Under the pieces are notes generated by a model. The model made no database searches, was not told the DNA's origin, and saw only the letters and a program-made list of their open reading frames with translations. This document shows, piece after piece, positions 1 to 10,032 of a stretch of DNA of 64,000 bases. Origin of the DNA: Pectinophora gossypiella (taxonomy: Eukaryota > Arthropoda > Insecta > Lepidoptera > Gelechiidae); contig NC_065426.1 in NCBI RefSeq assembly GCF_024362695.1, positions 11,066,236 to 11,130,235 of the forward strand. Reading direction: 5' to 3'. A program made the position numbers and the translations under genes. The stretch's first letter is position 1; every line of letters starts with the position of its first letter.

Positions 1-231
1 TGGCTCACGTAACGATTACTCACTTACATCAGTAAATAGTAACCGAGACCAACGGCTTAACGTGCCTTCCGAAGCACGGATCATCTTACTTTCGGACAAT
101 CAGGTGATCAGCCTTTAATGTCCTAACCAAACTAGGGATCACAAAGTGATTTTTGTGATATGCCCCGGGATTCGAACCCGGGGCCTCCGGATCGTGTGTC
201 TAACGCTCAACCACTGGACCACACAGGCCGT
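1..231 (-). mobile_element. SINE-A copy, cut by window edge
   Basis: Reverse-orientation tRNA-derived SINE. The head at the right end, read on the - strand, has a Pol III A box (TGGTCCAGTGG) and a B box close to GGTTCGAATCC, followed by the core with GCACGTTAAGCCGTTGG. The AAG-tailed 3' end lies beyond base 1. Confidence 0.85.
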
Positions 232-477
232 CCTTCGATTGAATCCTGTTTTGGAATGTTACTGAAGTATTGTGAACCACCATTGCAAATGCATTCACTG
301 GAACAGTCTCTCACGTGCTGGATATAACAGTGAGTATTGTTATGGGCTAGTAGTCTGACAACCAATACTTCAACGCCTTGATATTGGTGTTGGCGTTAAT
401 AGACAAGTACTTGTACTTAACCTTACTTAAATAAAATAAAAAATGTTTTTATTATCAAAAATAATACAATATGGCAC

Positions 478-574
478 TTTTTTTGACGTGACTTATTGTA
501 AATTTGCCGCAGATGGCATTAACTACTTGACCAGACAAATGGGGAGCGCTGAAAGCTCTCACCCGGAGAATATC
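478..574 (-). mobile_element. Jockey LINE 3' tail, 5'-truncated copy
   Basis: Nearly identical to the 3' UTR of the large LINE at 21829-26045 (shared GACGTGACTTATTGTA, then GCCGCAGATGGCATTAACTA), including a short poly(T) that is the A tail of the - strand copy. Only about 90 bases of 3' UTR are kept. Confidence 0.85.
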
Positions 575-754
575 GCACATGAAGTAGGGTGGGTACATTA
601 AAAATATAACCAAATGAACTGAGGTTCCCAAACTAGGCGGAACCAGTATCTTGGGAAACCGTAAACAACAGGGTAATGTTGGCGCATAGTTTGTTACTTG
701 TAGTCTAAGAATTGGCCCTTGATAGACAAGAATTGCGAATGCTACACCGACCAG

Positions 755-800
755 GGGGTTAAAAAGGCCACATGGAAGCAACAAATTGCTTAGATGAATC
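755..800 (+). mobile_element. MITE-K left-end fragment
   Basis: Contains GGTTAAAAAGGCCACATGG and the following GAAGCAA...AGATGAATC seen at the ends of the complete copies near 9704 and 14898. The middle and other end are missing. Confidence 0.6.
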
Positions 801-801
801 T

Positions 802-1115
802 ACATACATACATAAACAGCCTATATACGTCCCACTGCTGGGCAGAGGCCTCTCCTCAAACAGCCGGAGAGGATATGGAGCATAGGATTGGTGGAGGTGT
901 TTTTACGGCTTAATAGCCAGGATCAACGGCTTAACGTGCCCTCCAAAGCACGGAATCATCCTACTTTTTCAGACAATCAGGTGATTCAAGCCTGAAAAAT
1001 CCTTACCAAACAAAGGACAGTCTCACAAAGTGATTTCGACAATGTCCCCATCGGGAATCGAACCCGGACCTCCAGATCGTGAGCCTAACGCTCTAACCAC
1101 TAGACCACGGAGGCT
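802..1115 (-). mobile_element. SINE-B copy, essentially complete
   Basis: Reverse orientation. Right end is the tRNA-like head (A box TGGTCTAGTGG, B box region GGTTCGATTCC). It is followed by the core and the RTE-like 3' end with CCCAGCAGTGGGACGTATAT. The left end starts in an ACATACATACAT tail. Confidence 0.88.
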
Positions 1116-1253
1116 GTTAAAGTGCAAAATTCTCCATTCTTGTCTATCAAGGGCCAATTCTTTCAAACTGCGCTTATCATCAGTCATTAGTATTTCAATA
1201 GCTAAACAGCGTTAGACCACCACGCCATCTTGCCACTCTCTCTCTCTCTCTAT

Positions 1254-1448
1254 TTAAGAGCTGCGCTCTTGTCGGTGGGGTAATCGCCATTCCTCTCTTC
1301 TTCCCGCCAAAACCTTCACCTCCCGACACGACACGACCTGCACCTTCTCTTTTATTTGTTTCATAAATGTTATCCTAGGTCTACCCCTTCCTATCTTCCC
1401 TTCAATTTTTCCTTCTATAATGTTTGTTATAAATGAATCGTGTCGTAT
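1254..1448 (-). pseudogene. RTE1-type LINE, C-terminal ORF fragment
   Basis: An open - strand frame of 64 codons ends in a stop. The peptide begins IRHDSFITNII, continues through KIGRGRPRITFMKQIKEKV and ends RLPHRQERSS. The copy at 4566-4762 has the same RGRPR, MEQIKEKV and HRQERGS landmarks, so this is the C-terminus of a non-LTR reverse transcriptase. No catalytic domain remains. It is a 5'-truncated relic, not a gene. Confidence 0.8.
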
Positions 1449-1994
1449 CTTACCACTAGAACCTTCTAAAACCTCAAGCCAACCTAGAAAACTAGTTTAC
1501 GTTCAGTGTACCGTGTAAGTAGATAAGCACCTAACTCCGGCATTATGTAATATAGTTAGACAATAATCAGCGTGGGGGGACGACGGGGGGTGGGGGAGTA
1601 GGGGCAGGGGGGATCGAGTTAGTGCGCAATTAATAACTATTATAACTTAATCACGCGCCGCGAGTGTGTAACGGATGTATGGAGGCTGGATGAGGCGGAA
1701 ATTCGTAAATTATGGTGTTAGTAGTGGTTTTGTATACAAACAATAATAAAAATACACTGAAAGGTCTCTCTGATCTTTGAGCACCAACAGCATCCTGGCT
1801 GTAATAGCTGATAGGTGGGACAGCAGCTTTATAAAGCACTGGACCCATCAGCATTTAAGCGTGTGCCATTATGGTGTTTTATAGCTTTTAAGTATTTTCT
1901 TTCTTGTATTTTAGGTTAGTACATATGGATGTAAATTTGTCCGAAATAAAGTATATTTTATTTTATTTTTATTTATTTTTATGTTTTCTAACCA
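1449..1994. other. No clear gene; G-rich patch and one odd ORF
   Basis: Holds a G-quadruplex-like run at 1574-1612. On the - strand at about 1740-1854 there is an open frame whose start reads like real protein (LMGPVLYKAAVPPISYYSQD). I do not recognise it, it has no obvious splice frame, and it could be a relic of a mobile element. Confidence 0.4.
1574..1612 (+). other. G-quadruplex-forming run
   Basis: Five G tracts of 4-6 bases separated by loops of 1-7 bases within 39 bases, in an otherwise AT-rich setting. This satisfies the usual G3+N1-7 rule on the + strand. Confidence 0.75.
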
Positions 1995-2140
1995 GAGTGT
2001 AATGCCTTGTGGAATCCCTTGCCTGAATCCATTCGAAGGGCACCGTCGGTAGATGCTTTTGCAAGTCAAGCAGCACTTTCTCAACTCTCTCCTCTTCTTT
2101 ATAACCTTTTTCTTCTTCAACTCCATTCTTCTTACATCTT
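1995..2140 (+). pseudogene. Decayed LINE C-terminus
   Basis: The + strand reads ALWNPLPESIRRAPSVDAFA, the typical 'LWNSLP...IR...F' ending of CR1/Jockey/R1-type reverse transcriptases. The upstream part is frameshifted and interrupted by a stop. No catalytic motifs remain. Confidence 0.55.
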
Positions 2141-2289
2141 CTTCTTTATAAATTAGGTATATGTCTGTCATGGTTTCCTCTCTTCCATAGTAATGTATGT
2201 ATATATTTACGTATTTATATATAATTATTTATTGTCTTCTATGTACAGTTTTTAATATAGGTTATATATACCTAAGTATACTTATATTT

Positions 2290-2445
2290 TTCAACTTTTT
2301 GTTTTGAATAGATTGCTACCTTATCAATAAGGCCGCCTGTTGTACTGCACAACCTATCTAATTATAATAGTGTATTTTTAATATGTTTTAAGTTCAACAA
2401 GTTTACTTATGATAATTACGTTGAATAAATGATTCTCATTCTGTT
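2290..2445 (+). mobile_element. LINE-N and LINE-E 3'-end fragments
   Basis: 2318-2355 carries the LINE-N signature (AATAAGGCCGCC then TTGTACTGCACAA). 2390-2445 matches the last bases of LINE-E (TTCAACAAGTTTA, ATGATAATTACGTTGAATAA, ATGATTCT). Both are short 5'-truncated ends. Confidence 0.6.
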
Positions 2446-2454
2446 CCATAAAGA

Positions 2455-2779
2455 GTTTTTGTTGTATTGTATTGTAATTTCATATAATACTTAACACATA
2501 ACATAATTCCTGATACCTACCCGGATACCTGGGGTAGTCAAAGATACATGATGAACTGAGTTCCCACGCTGCACCAAACTAAACTAAACCAACCTAATAG
2601 TCGATGATTGGCTACTTAAAATACGAAGAATTGCTTTGATAAGATTAAAATTCGACTTCAAGTTTCGGCTTAAATTTTTGAAGTCACTGGATTCTGATAC
2701 GGGATGTCGCTAGCAAGATGATGACGGGAGTAAGTCAGTGTTGTGACAACCATCAGCATAGTGATGTATCATGATATGA
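2455..2779. other. Nothing recognised
   Basis: AT-rich DNA. No open frame with coding character, no splice-bounded exon and no match to repeats elsewhere in the window that I could see. Confidence 0.5.
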
Positions 2780-3026
2780 TATGTCATGGCCCCGGGAGTG
2801 TACAACAGACTGCCTGACCATATCATACAAGCAAAGAATTGTACTATATTTAAACTTAAACTTAAAAAATGGCTTATTGAGCAGGCATTCTATAGTTTTG
2901 ACGACCTGTAATTGATAATATATTTTAATGTAATTGAATTCCGTAGTAATATTTAATTTAATTGAATTTTGTAATATCTGTGACGTGTAATTATTATTAT
3001 CAATAAATGACTATGACTATGACTAT
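2780..3026 (+). pseudogene. LINE 3' end with C-terminal ORF
   Basis: From the ATG at about 2786 the frame reads PGVYNRLPDHIIQAKN and ends KKWLIEQAFYSFDDL before a stop. This is the usual 'YN+LP' C-terminus of a CR1/Jockey-like LINE. A short 3' UTR follows, ending in AATAAATGACTATGACTATG, a microsatellite terminus typical of non-LTR elements. It is strongly 5'-truncated and differs from LINE-E. Confidence 0.7.
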
Positions 3027-3516
3027 CAGTCGAGATTGTGTTCTGTGTAAATGTATTAGCACAAACCCGGACACTACACATTGATGTTTTCGTACACGCG
3101 CAGCTGTGTGCGTGACGCCTACGATTGAAGACTAAAGTAAGACCGAGGGGGGTGAGGTAAACCTAGCTCAGCCGCTGGTGGGGAGCGGAGAGTTGCCGTT
3201 CTATACTTAGTATTATTCCTTATCATATGACTCTAGTATCTAGACTGCCTCATCCAGCTCTTGTCTATATCGATGTCGTGTGAAAACGCGTTAGATTGCA
3301 TAATCCAGTTACCGCCTGTCGGTGTTAACTTAACTCCGGCCTAACATGCGACTGCACAGTTTACAACTAACTACGTTATATGCAACCATTTTAATTAAGC
3401 AGTTAATTCGTTGAATATTGAAGATTTAACAACAATCCTTAGATGATAAACAATATTGGTGCTAATTCCTGTAGACAGCATCTAATTTTATTTTAAGTTA
3501 TACCAGTCGTAAATAC
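3027..3516. repeat. Gene-free; one copy of an unnamed repeat
   Basis: Bases about 3118-3232 resemble 4312-4438 (shared GGGGGTGAGGT, a GGGAGCGGA-like block, and CGT-TCTATAC.TAGTATTATT). The class is unknown. The remainder is unremarkable. Confidence 0.45.
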
Positions 3517-3740
3517 ATAAACTCACGCCTATTTCCCACCGGGGTAAGCAGATACTATATGATTCCATTTACTTCGATCTGACACACGTCTCTATCTTCC
3601 AATTTCCAAAACAAAAAAAACGTAACTTAATGGAGTTTTAACGGTCCCTTGCCTTCTTATTTCTTTAAGTGTTACATATACATAAATAAACTCACGTCTG
3701 TAATCCCTAATGGGGTGGGCAGAACTACAAGTACCAATTA
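3517..3740 (-). mobile_element. LINE-I end and SINE-J end fragments
   Basis: 3517-3596 matches the LINE-I 3' end (AACTCACGCCTATTTCCCAC, then GGGGTAAGCAGA). 3673-3740 matches the SINE-J end (AACTCACGTCTGTAATCCCT, AATGGGGTGGGCAGA). Both are in reverse orientation and truncated. Confidence 0.65.
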
Positions 3741-3889
3741 AACCAGTAACCATAGAAAACACGTAGCAATTGTAAACCAATGATATCTCCAATACAAGTT
3801 ATCCCACTGGGTACTCGTGGTAAGTCCCCGCGTCCTCGACGGCGAGACGTGGGAACTGGCGGCTGGCGGGAAATTGTGTTTATCGTTAT

Positions 3890-4215
3890 CACGTCATTAC
3901 ACCACTCTCCTCCAGGGCTGCCACTGGTTTAAACATCTTGTCAAAGCTCACGTGAAGCTTACTTTATGTAAAAAAGCTTATTATAAGATTAATGGTTACC
4001 TAAATGATAAAAATGTCTGGTATTGAATGTGATCCTCTAGTTATTAAATAACTTGTAACCCTCATTGATTTAAAAGATGTGTTGCTGTTGCAATTTCTTG
4101 TCATTTCTTCTCCTCAGCCATAACACTTTGCGAAATGATGTAAATTCAAAAATGTTACATTGACCTTCAACAAGTTTATCCATGATAATTACGTTGAACA
4201 AATGATTCTGATTTG
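3890..4215 (+). pseudogene. LINE-E 3' end
   Basis: The frame ends KAHVKLTLCKKAYYKINGYL followed by NDKNVWY and a stop, then about 190 bases of 3' UTR shared with 19363-19664, 44785-45285 and 40617-40920 (reverse). C-terminus of a non-LTR reverse transcriptase; no catalytic region present. Confidence 0.75.
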
Positions 4216-4565
4216 TGTCTAAGGACAAAAGTGGTCACACGTGCACGCCCTGGACACTGTATACAAAAATCTCAAAGCACAAGTGTGAACGAGACAGCAC
4301 GCGCGCTTTCCTCGTCACACCTAAGCGACTTGTGGCCATTTAACACTAAAGAGAGGGGGTGAGGTGACACCAGATACGAATTGGTGCGGGGCGGAAAGTG
4401 TCCGTTGTATACGTAGTATTATTCTTTATTTTTCTGACCCAGTGTAGCGGCTATGAATTTATTGTTGTTTTCTAGACGATTAGCTGCTCTGCGTATCATA
4501 GGGATTACATGCGTTAGTTGTATTCTGTACTATTTATTTTTATAATATTTATATTTAATAATAAT
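4216..4565. repeat. Gene-free; second copy of unnamed repeat
   Basis: 4312-4438 is the partner of 3118-3232. The two share the GGGGGTGAGGT block and end in GTATTATT. I cannot assign the family. Nothing else stands out. Confidence 0.45.
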
Positions 4566-4762
4566 AAGACACGACGAATTTATTAAAAACATCATAAAAG
4601 GAAAAAGAGGAAGGGGAAGACCAAGAAGAGCTTACATGGAACAGATTAAAGAAAAGGTTAACGTCGTGTTTTATAGGGAAGTCAACGAATTGGCTTTTGA
4701 TAGACTGGAATGGAAAATGCTACACCGACAAGAGCGTGGCTCTTAAATTGATGATGATGTTA
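4566..4762 (+). pseudogene. RTE1 LINE C-terminus and tail
   Basis: Uninterrupted frame RHDEFIKNIIKGKRGRGRPR, then a segment with MEQIKEKV, REVNELAFDRLEWKM and the end HRQERGS, stop at 4744-4746, then a GATGATGAT tail. This is the best-preserved C-terminus of this LINE in the window; related copies are at 36808 and 1254. The (GAT)n tail and short 3' end are typical of RTE-type LINEs. No catalytic domain is retained. Confidence 0.8.
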
Positions 4763-5141
4763 TTTAATAAACACTTTATTATATAAGGTTGGCAACCCCT
4801 ACCTCCGCGCCCCCCAGTTTCCGCTTGATACGTCTAATGTCTTCATGTGATGCGAATTTTTTGTATTGTCTGCGATCAAATAGGGCGAGACAGAAGTGTC
4901 TATTACTTCGGAGTTAAGACGGTTGTCGTCTGATGATGGTGTAAAGATATTTTATATGTTTGAAGGTAGATAGAATAAATGACAAAATATTACCATAATC
5001 ATAATTAGAATTTAAAGCGGTATATAAAGCAAAGATTAATGGTAGGGCTGGTCCAAGACGTAGAAGGACGTACAATGAAGAAAAGATGAGCTGCTGTTGC
5101 AGTATCTTGTCATGTCTTATCATCGGCCATAACACCTTCGA
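4763..5141. other. No gene; small LINE-E scrap
   Basis: 5087-5137 resembles the LINE-E 3' UTR (GCTGTTGCAGTATCTTGTCA, GCCATAACACCTT). It stops exactly where the next SINE begins, so that SINE probably landed in a LINE-E relic. The rest is unassigned. Confidence 0.45.
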
Positions 5142-5378
5142 ACGGCCTCCGTGGTCCAGTGGTTGAGCGTTGGGCTCACGAACCGGAGTTCCTGGGTTCG
5201 ATTCCCAGTGGGGACATATTACAAAAATTACTTTATGGTCCCTAGTTTGGTTAGGACATTACAGGCTGGTCACCTGATTGTCCGAAAGTAAGACGATCCA
5301 AACGCACGTTAAGCCGTTGGGCCCGGTTGCTACTTACTGATGTAAGTTCGTAGTCGTTATATGAGTCATGTCAGGGGC
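5142..5378 (+). mobile_element. SINE-A copy, 3' end lost
   Basis: Head with A box TGGTCCAGTGG and B box GGTTCGATTCC, then ACTTTATGGTCCCTAGTTTG and the core GCACGTTAAGCCGTTGGG. It breaks off after CATGTCAGGGGCC, before the AAG tail. Confidence 0.85.
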
Positions 5379-6125
5379 CTATGTATGCCATATGCCTCTA
5401 TGCTTTATGACTCCAGGCCTCCACCTCATAACAAACTACCGTTTCCAATCCCTCCCTCATAAACTTGATCTTTTGTACTTCAATTATATTAGTACTAACA
5501 CAAAATCTTTTATAAAAAATATAATAAGCAGTTATTAGAGAATCATGCGCACAGTAATCAATAGAACATACTTCTATAGACGTAATCATAACTTTAGTTC
5601 TTTGTCAAGTAATTTGATTAAAATTTGACGGATTCTTCCTGCACAGGAAATGACGAAACAGGGGTAATTCAATTATAGTTTATAATACGATAACCAGTAT
5701 TAGTTGACACTTCAATTTATAGAAGTCTAGAACTCTAAAGAGGTCTGGATGAATTGGCTTATGAAATTTTACACCAGTTTGAATCGACCTGTAAATCTCG
5801 TAACGCAAATAAGGTAAAATTGTTCACAAATTAAACTCTATATTGCCGGGTAATAAGGTCTATATTGTAAAGAATTAGCAGGGTTTTATAGGGTCAGGTA
5901 TTAAGAGGTCAACTTATACTGGTGTTCAGTACAAAGAGAGTTATACAAAGCAATAATCGCTGCCTCTGCGCATATCATGTCGGTATGGATTACCTTCGCC
6001 GTCGGAACTCAGAACTTAATATTTCCGTTTGTTTAAAAAAAACTGTTTTTTATTATTAAAGAAATGAAATGCTTCTGTTCGAAATAATAGGTTAAAAAAG
6101 AATTACTTTATTAGCCGTGGTAGCA
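5379..6125. other. Nothing recognised
   Basis: About 750 bases of AT-rich DNA. The longest open frames lack coding character and I see no repeat shared with the rest of the window. Confidence 0.5.
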
Positions 6126-6402
6126 ACGACCTCCGTGGTCCAGTGGTCGAGCGCTGGGCTCACGATCCGGAGGTCCCGAGTTCGATTCCCGGTGGGGACA
6201 TATCACAAAAAGTCAGAAAGTAAGGTGATCCGTGCTTCGGAAGGCACGTTAAACCGTTGGTCCCGGTTACTACTTACTGATGTAAGTGAGTATTCGTTAC
6301 ACGAGGCATGTAAGGGGCTTTTGGCGGCTCAATAGTAACCCTGACACCAGGGTTGATGAGGTTGGTACTCCTCCTTACAACCCACATGATAGAAGAAGAA
6401 GA
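6126..6402 (+). mobile_element. SINE-A copy with internal deletion
   Basis: Complete at both ends (head from CGACCTCCGTGGTCCAGTGG to an AGAAGAAGAAG tail). The block between the CACAAAAA of the head and AAAGTAAGGTGATCC is missing, so the element is shorter than the ~330-base form. Confidence 0.85.
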
Positions 6403-6406
6403 TATC

Positions 6407-6545
6407 ACGTGGTTTGGAGTATTAGGGCTCAGTTAATGGCTATAGGCCCACCCCCTATTACATGGGACTTCAACAGCTGGCGCGGAGTGGGTGTAAACTA
6501 TACAGCTCTGCCTACCCCTTCGGGGATACAGTCGTGATGCTGCAT
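6407..6545 (+). repeat. Short interspersed repeat, class unknown
   Basis: Contains ATAGGCCCACCCCCTATTAC and ends CTGCCTACCCCTTCGGGGAT, ACAGTCGTGATG. The ending recurs at about 46607-46665 (+) and 63036-63087 (-). Probably a SINE-like 3' end; no Pol III boxes seen. Confidence 0.5.
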
Positions 6546-6589
6546 AATATTAGAAAAGGCTCAAATGGATTAGGTAGTAATAATCTCTC

Positions 6590-7030
6590 TCTTTATTTAA
6601 GAGCTGCGCTCTTGTCGGTGGAGTAATCGCCATTACTCCATAGAGAGGGCGTGTAGAACGGTGGTTGCCCCAATCGTCTTCCGTTCCCCAGTACACCGAC
6701 CAACTTCTTAATCGGTGATGTTTCCAGCTAGAGCCCTACTAGAATCCATTTCCTCGGTTTCCAACCAGTACTGATACCGGTGCTGCCCGGCATCAGGGGT
6801 GCGCTTTTGAAGTAGCGGCGCCTACTCGCTACGTCACAAGATCGTCATAGAACCTAAATAGCATTTTATAGGTTAGCCCGTTCCAGTGAGCTACCCACTA
6901 CGTTCTGCTAATCCTGTCGCTGTTTGGTCGGGGACTGTTTATTTTTATATTCGCTTACCATCATATCTGATGGCCGTTCCACTATCCGCCACCTATGGGC
7001 CCCGTAGATGGCCTACAGCTCAGCCTTCTA
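6590..7030 (-). mobile_element. RTE1 LINE end plus unassigned repeat body
   Basis: 6590-6640, read on the - strand, codes for the RTE1 ending HRQERSS and stop, as at 1254. The following 390 bases are GC-richer than their surroundings and look like old repeat sequence, but no frame or family could be recognised. Confidence 0.4.
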
Positions 7031-7230
7031 CAATAATAATGATACTATAGTAATAATAATGGAACCGAAAAGTTAATTAATCCAAATAAGCTCGACGTAT
7101 GCTTTACTTTGTTAGGTGGATGTAATTAGTGCTGAATTAGTGTAACAAGTGTTGGCCGCGGCGCTGTTGGTTTAGGAGACCATCCGGTTGTTTTAATTCA
7201 TTTGCTTGTATTCTGTCCTGTTACGTGAAG

Positions 7231-7282
7231 TGGAGCAGCGTGGTGGAGTTTGCTCCATACCTCCCACGGTTGGGGGAAGAGT
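7231..7282 (+). mobile_element. SINE-B fragment
   Basis: Carries GTGGAGCAGCGTGGTGGAGT and TGCTCCATACC, the segment just before the RTE-like end of SINE-B. Head and tail are missing. Confidence 0.6.
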
Positions 7283-7289
7283 CTTTTTC

Positions 7290-7624
7290 TATCGTGTGGG
7301 TTGTGAGGTGAATTACCAACCCTCATCATCAACTCACCCTGAAGAATCATAAACCCTGGTGTCAGAGTTATTATTGAGCCGCCAAAGGCCCCTGACGCGG
7401 CTCAAGTAACGACTACGTACTTACATCAGTAAGTAGTAACCGGGACCAACGGCTTAACGTGTCTTCCGAAGCACGGGTCATTTTACTTTTTGAACAATCA
7501 GGTGATCACACTGTAATGTTCTAACCAAACTAGGGATCACAAATTGATTTGTAACCACCGGAATTCGAACCCGAGACCTCCGGATCGTGAGCAGAACGCT
7601 CAACCACTGGACTATGGAGGCCGT
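7290..7624 (-). mobile_element. SINE-A copy, full length
   Basis: Reverse orientation from the GATAG-like 3' end on the left to the tRNA-like head on the right. It contains a short extra segment (about 7323-7350) not seen in other copies. The head has a decayed B box. Confidence 0.85.
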
Positions 7625-8718
7625 TAAGACAACTTGCCTTAGGGTTTAATTGGCGGATTGCTCCGTTCCGTTATAGCGTAACGGCTTTTGTAATGTATGT
7701 AGCTTGTATGGCACTAGCAACATGTGACGTCAGCAGTCCCTATTGCTATTTCTTTTTAACTCCTTGATTTCGAATTGCTGTGACTGTTTCTCTTTTCACA
7801 TTTGACCGTTGATTGTTTATTTCAAAATGAGTTTTTTCTTACAGGATTTGCAGCTTCTTTTCCCCGGCTATACAGGTTGTGAGAAGCTGCAGTAGTTTTA
7901 GGCGGATGAGACGTTCGTTACGTAAAAATCGACGATTCAAAGTGCAACTATGTTATCTACTTTTATTTTTATTTATTTATTTATTATGGTGTATCAACAG
8001 CAGTACATACAGCAGTACAAACACATAAAATGAAATACACATAGGAAAAGTTTCGGTATGCCTGTCAATTATACGCACACAACATTGACTAAAATAATAA
8101 TAAAAAGTGGAATTACTCTACTGAATAAAGATATTTTTAATTGTAATACTTGAAAACTACACTATTTGGCACGGGTCCGCCATCTTGTGCTGTCACTGCG
8201 CTCGCGCAGATTATCCGTCCAATTGCCGTCGTCATTGAAATACACACAATAGTGATCCGATACCGACGCTTACAATTCGGTGCGAGTGGCGGCTCGTACT
8301 GAAGGACTAGCCGCCAGGGTAACTTGACATCTGACAATTACAGAAGCAGGTAATGTTTAGTCGACGTGATGATGTGTCCCGGGGCAAGGTATATTGGTGG
8401 TTACCCGACACTGTCACTGAGAAGTATTTCAAAGAAGTATTGGGTTCTTGATTCTGTATTGTGATGTGAAGGGAGATTAGTCGGGTGGTTGTTGAGATGG
8501 ATCAATTTGTTTCTATTTAGAAGGTATCTAGTGTGTGTGTAGGATTATTTTTTTTTGATTTATTTATAAACTGCTTGTAATGGAATGTTTTTGTTAATAA
8601 GAGCTTCTTATCATTCTAATATTTTATTCTATTTCACCTATTGTATATTTGACTTTGTGATTGTAGTCACTTTGTGATATGGGCTTGATCCTGAAATGAA
8701 AATTATTTATTTATTTTA
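7625..8718. other. No gene; LINE-T scrap at 7838-7925
   Basis: 7838-7925 (+) carries GCAGCTTCTTTTCCCCGGCT and ATACAGGTTGTGAGAAGCTG, shared in reverse with 21510-21645. 7962-8050 is TTTA-rich and may be a LINE tail. 8140-8340 is less AT-rich with an open - strand frame of no recognisable family. Confidence 0.45.
7725..7732. promoter_or_regulatory. CRE/ATF octamer TGACGTCA
   Basis: Exact palindromic octamer bound by CREB/ATF-type factors in animals. One of at least five in this window. No gene is attached to it, so function is only a possibility. Confidence 0.25.
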
Positions 8719-9338
8719 TTATTAGATTATTTTCTTTTCGCCTGGAAGAAATTGCTGTATAGCAATAAGGCCGCCAATTGTGCTGTAAAAACTGTTTTAA
8801 AATGTTTTGTGTATGAATGAGCAAAAAAGTAGATTTGATATGAAATACGTATTGGTAGTGGCATCACTGATAAAAGGTAACTTGCGAATGAAAGATTTGA
8901 CCTATCAATTTTATTCATCATTACTTATAATTATTTGTTTATTTTATTTATTGCTTCATGTACATAATTATACAAGATGTTATAATGATTTATGATTAAT
9001 GAGGTAAGTACATGACCCTGGAAGGGTGTTGCAAAATTTGAGCGGACTGCGTGATGGTCATAATAAATAAAAACATTAAATATAGATATCAATTAGTGGT
9101 ATTGGATCATGCTATATATCATATTTGTGATTTTATTATAAGAATTTTATTTGATCATTTATTATTATTTTTTTTATTATTTTTTTATCATGCTGTAATA
9201 TGTTATATTATTAGTAGAATCATATTTCATTTTTATTATTTTATTTGTTATTGTCTCGTTTTCGTCATTTTATTCATAAAATTGTTATTTTGTTATTTTA
9301 TATTTCATGCATGTTATAATTTTTTATAATTTATAAAT
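8719..9338 (+). other. AT-rich; LINE-N end and LINE 3' UTR
   Basis: 8735-8800 carries the LINE-N signature (GAAGAAATTGCTGTATAGCA, ATAAGGCCGCC). 9051-9338 is over 80% A+T by eye and directly abuts the - strand LINE C-terminus at 9339, so it is most simply that LINE's 3' UTR. The T-rich open frame there is a composition artefact. Confidence 0.45.
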
Positions 9339-9491
9339 TCATTTATCGTATAAGTACCCTTTTACACACAAATAGTCTTTTAGGTCTTTGTTAAATGTTT
9401 TTGATTCCATATTATTTCTTAAGTGCTTTGGCAATGCATTGTATATGTTTATAGCTCGGTAGTAAGGACTAGTTTTGAACAATTCCATCTT
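9339..9491 (-). pseudogene. LINE C-terminus on - strand
   Basis: An uninterrupted - strand frame reads KMELFKTSPYYRAINIYNAL, then PKHLRNN, and ends LCVKGYLYDK with a stop at 9339-9341. The 'Y-R-A---YNALP--LR' pattern is the usual C-terminus of CR1/Jockey-type reverse transcriptases. Everything upstream is lost; the RTE1 scrap at 9511 interrupts it. Confidence 0.7.
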
Positions 9492-9510
9492 TGGTAATTA
9501 ATCCATTTAT

Positions 9511-9604
9511 CATCACTAATTTAAGAGCCATGCTCGTGTCGGTGTAGTATTCTTCATGCTACTTTTTAGGGAAAAATAGGCCAGTGGTTTCCTTCTTGCC
9601 TTCC
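9511..9604 (-). mobile_element. RTE1 3'-end fragment
   Basis: Reads ATTTAAGAGCCATGCTCGTG, then GGTGTAGTATTCTTCATGCT and the GGGAAAAATAGG...TGGTTTCCTTCTTGCC block. The same block is repeated at 45505 and 48900. Confidence 0.65.
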
Positions 9605-9703
9605 ATTATTATGTATATACAAATAATTACTTTGAGTCGTCTTTCACATCCTGGACGTTATGCGAAAGTAGCAGCTGAAGTTTCAGATGTTCGTTATTTA
9701 AAC

Positions 9704-9852
9704 AGGAGGATTAAAAAGGTCATATGGAACCAATTCATCTCAGCAAGAAATATTGTTATTTGACACTTGTTGATATTGCGTACTTGATTTGTATGCGCAA
9801 ATGTCAATTTTTTTTTTAGATGAATTGCTTCAATTTGGCCTTTTCAAACCCT
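9704..9852. mobile_element. MITE-K, complete foldback copy
   Basis: About 150 bases with imperfect terminal inverted repeats: left AGGAGGATTAAAAAGG and GGAACCAATTCATCT, right AGATGAATTGCTTCAATTTG and GCCTTTTCAAACCCT. The inner AATATTG and ATTTGACA blocks are also mirrored. Non-coding, so mobilised in trans if it was a DNA transposon. Confidence 0.7.
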
Positions 9853-9965
9853 ATAGCTGTAACACTGAAAAGAAAAACACTCTCAAAGTAACGACGGAAT
9901 GACACAAACATTTCATCTCAAAAAGTCGCGCGCAGCAAATCATCTCTTAATCTCGCAATTACCGC

Positions 9966-10032
9966 AATTAGGCATAAATTAACCATTAATTAGGCATAAA
10001 TTAAGCACAAATTTAGCATAAATTAAGCAATT
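9966..10032 (+). repeat. Imperfect tandem repeat, ~17-21 bp unit
   Basis: Repeats of TTAGGCATAAATTAA and close variants (TTAGCATAAATTAAGCA) occur four times with short spacers. A small degenerate satellite. Confidence 0.6.

Larger units (their letters stand above)
707..1162. repeat. 27-bp perfect inverted repeat flanking a SINE
   Basis: Bases 707-733 and 1136-1162 are exact reverse complements. Each arm is a piece of an RTE1 LINE C-terminus (the region coding LAFDR-like residues). Between them lie a MITE-K end and a SINE-B copy. The arms may be two separate LINE relics or the result of an inverted duplication. Confidence 0.75.

Noticed and set aside
5142..5215. tRNA gene suggested by clean A and B boxes
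   Set aside because: The same head occurs in more than ten places, always followed by the SINE core, and lacks a full cloverleaf with acceptor pairing. It is a SINE head.
9051..9329. 92-residue Phe/Leu/Ile/Tyr-rich frame as a membrane protein
   Set aside because: Artefact of T-rich sequence; it lies in the 3' UTR of a - strand LINE.
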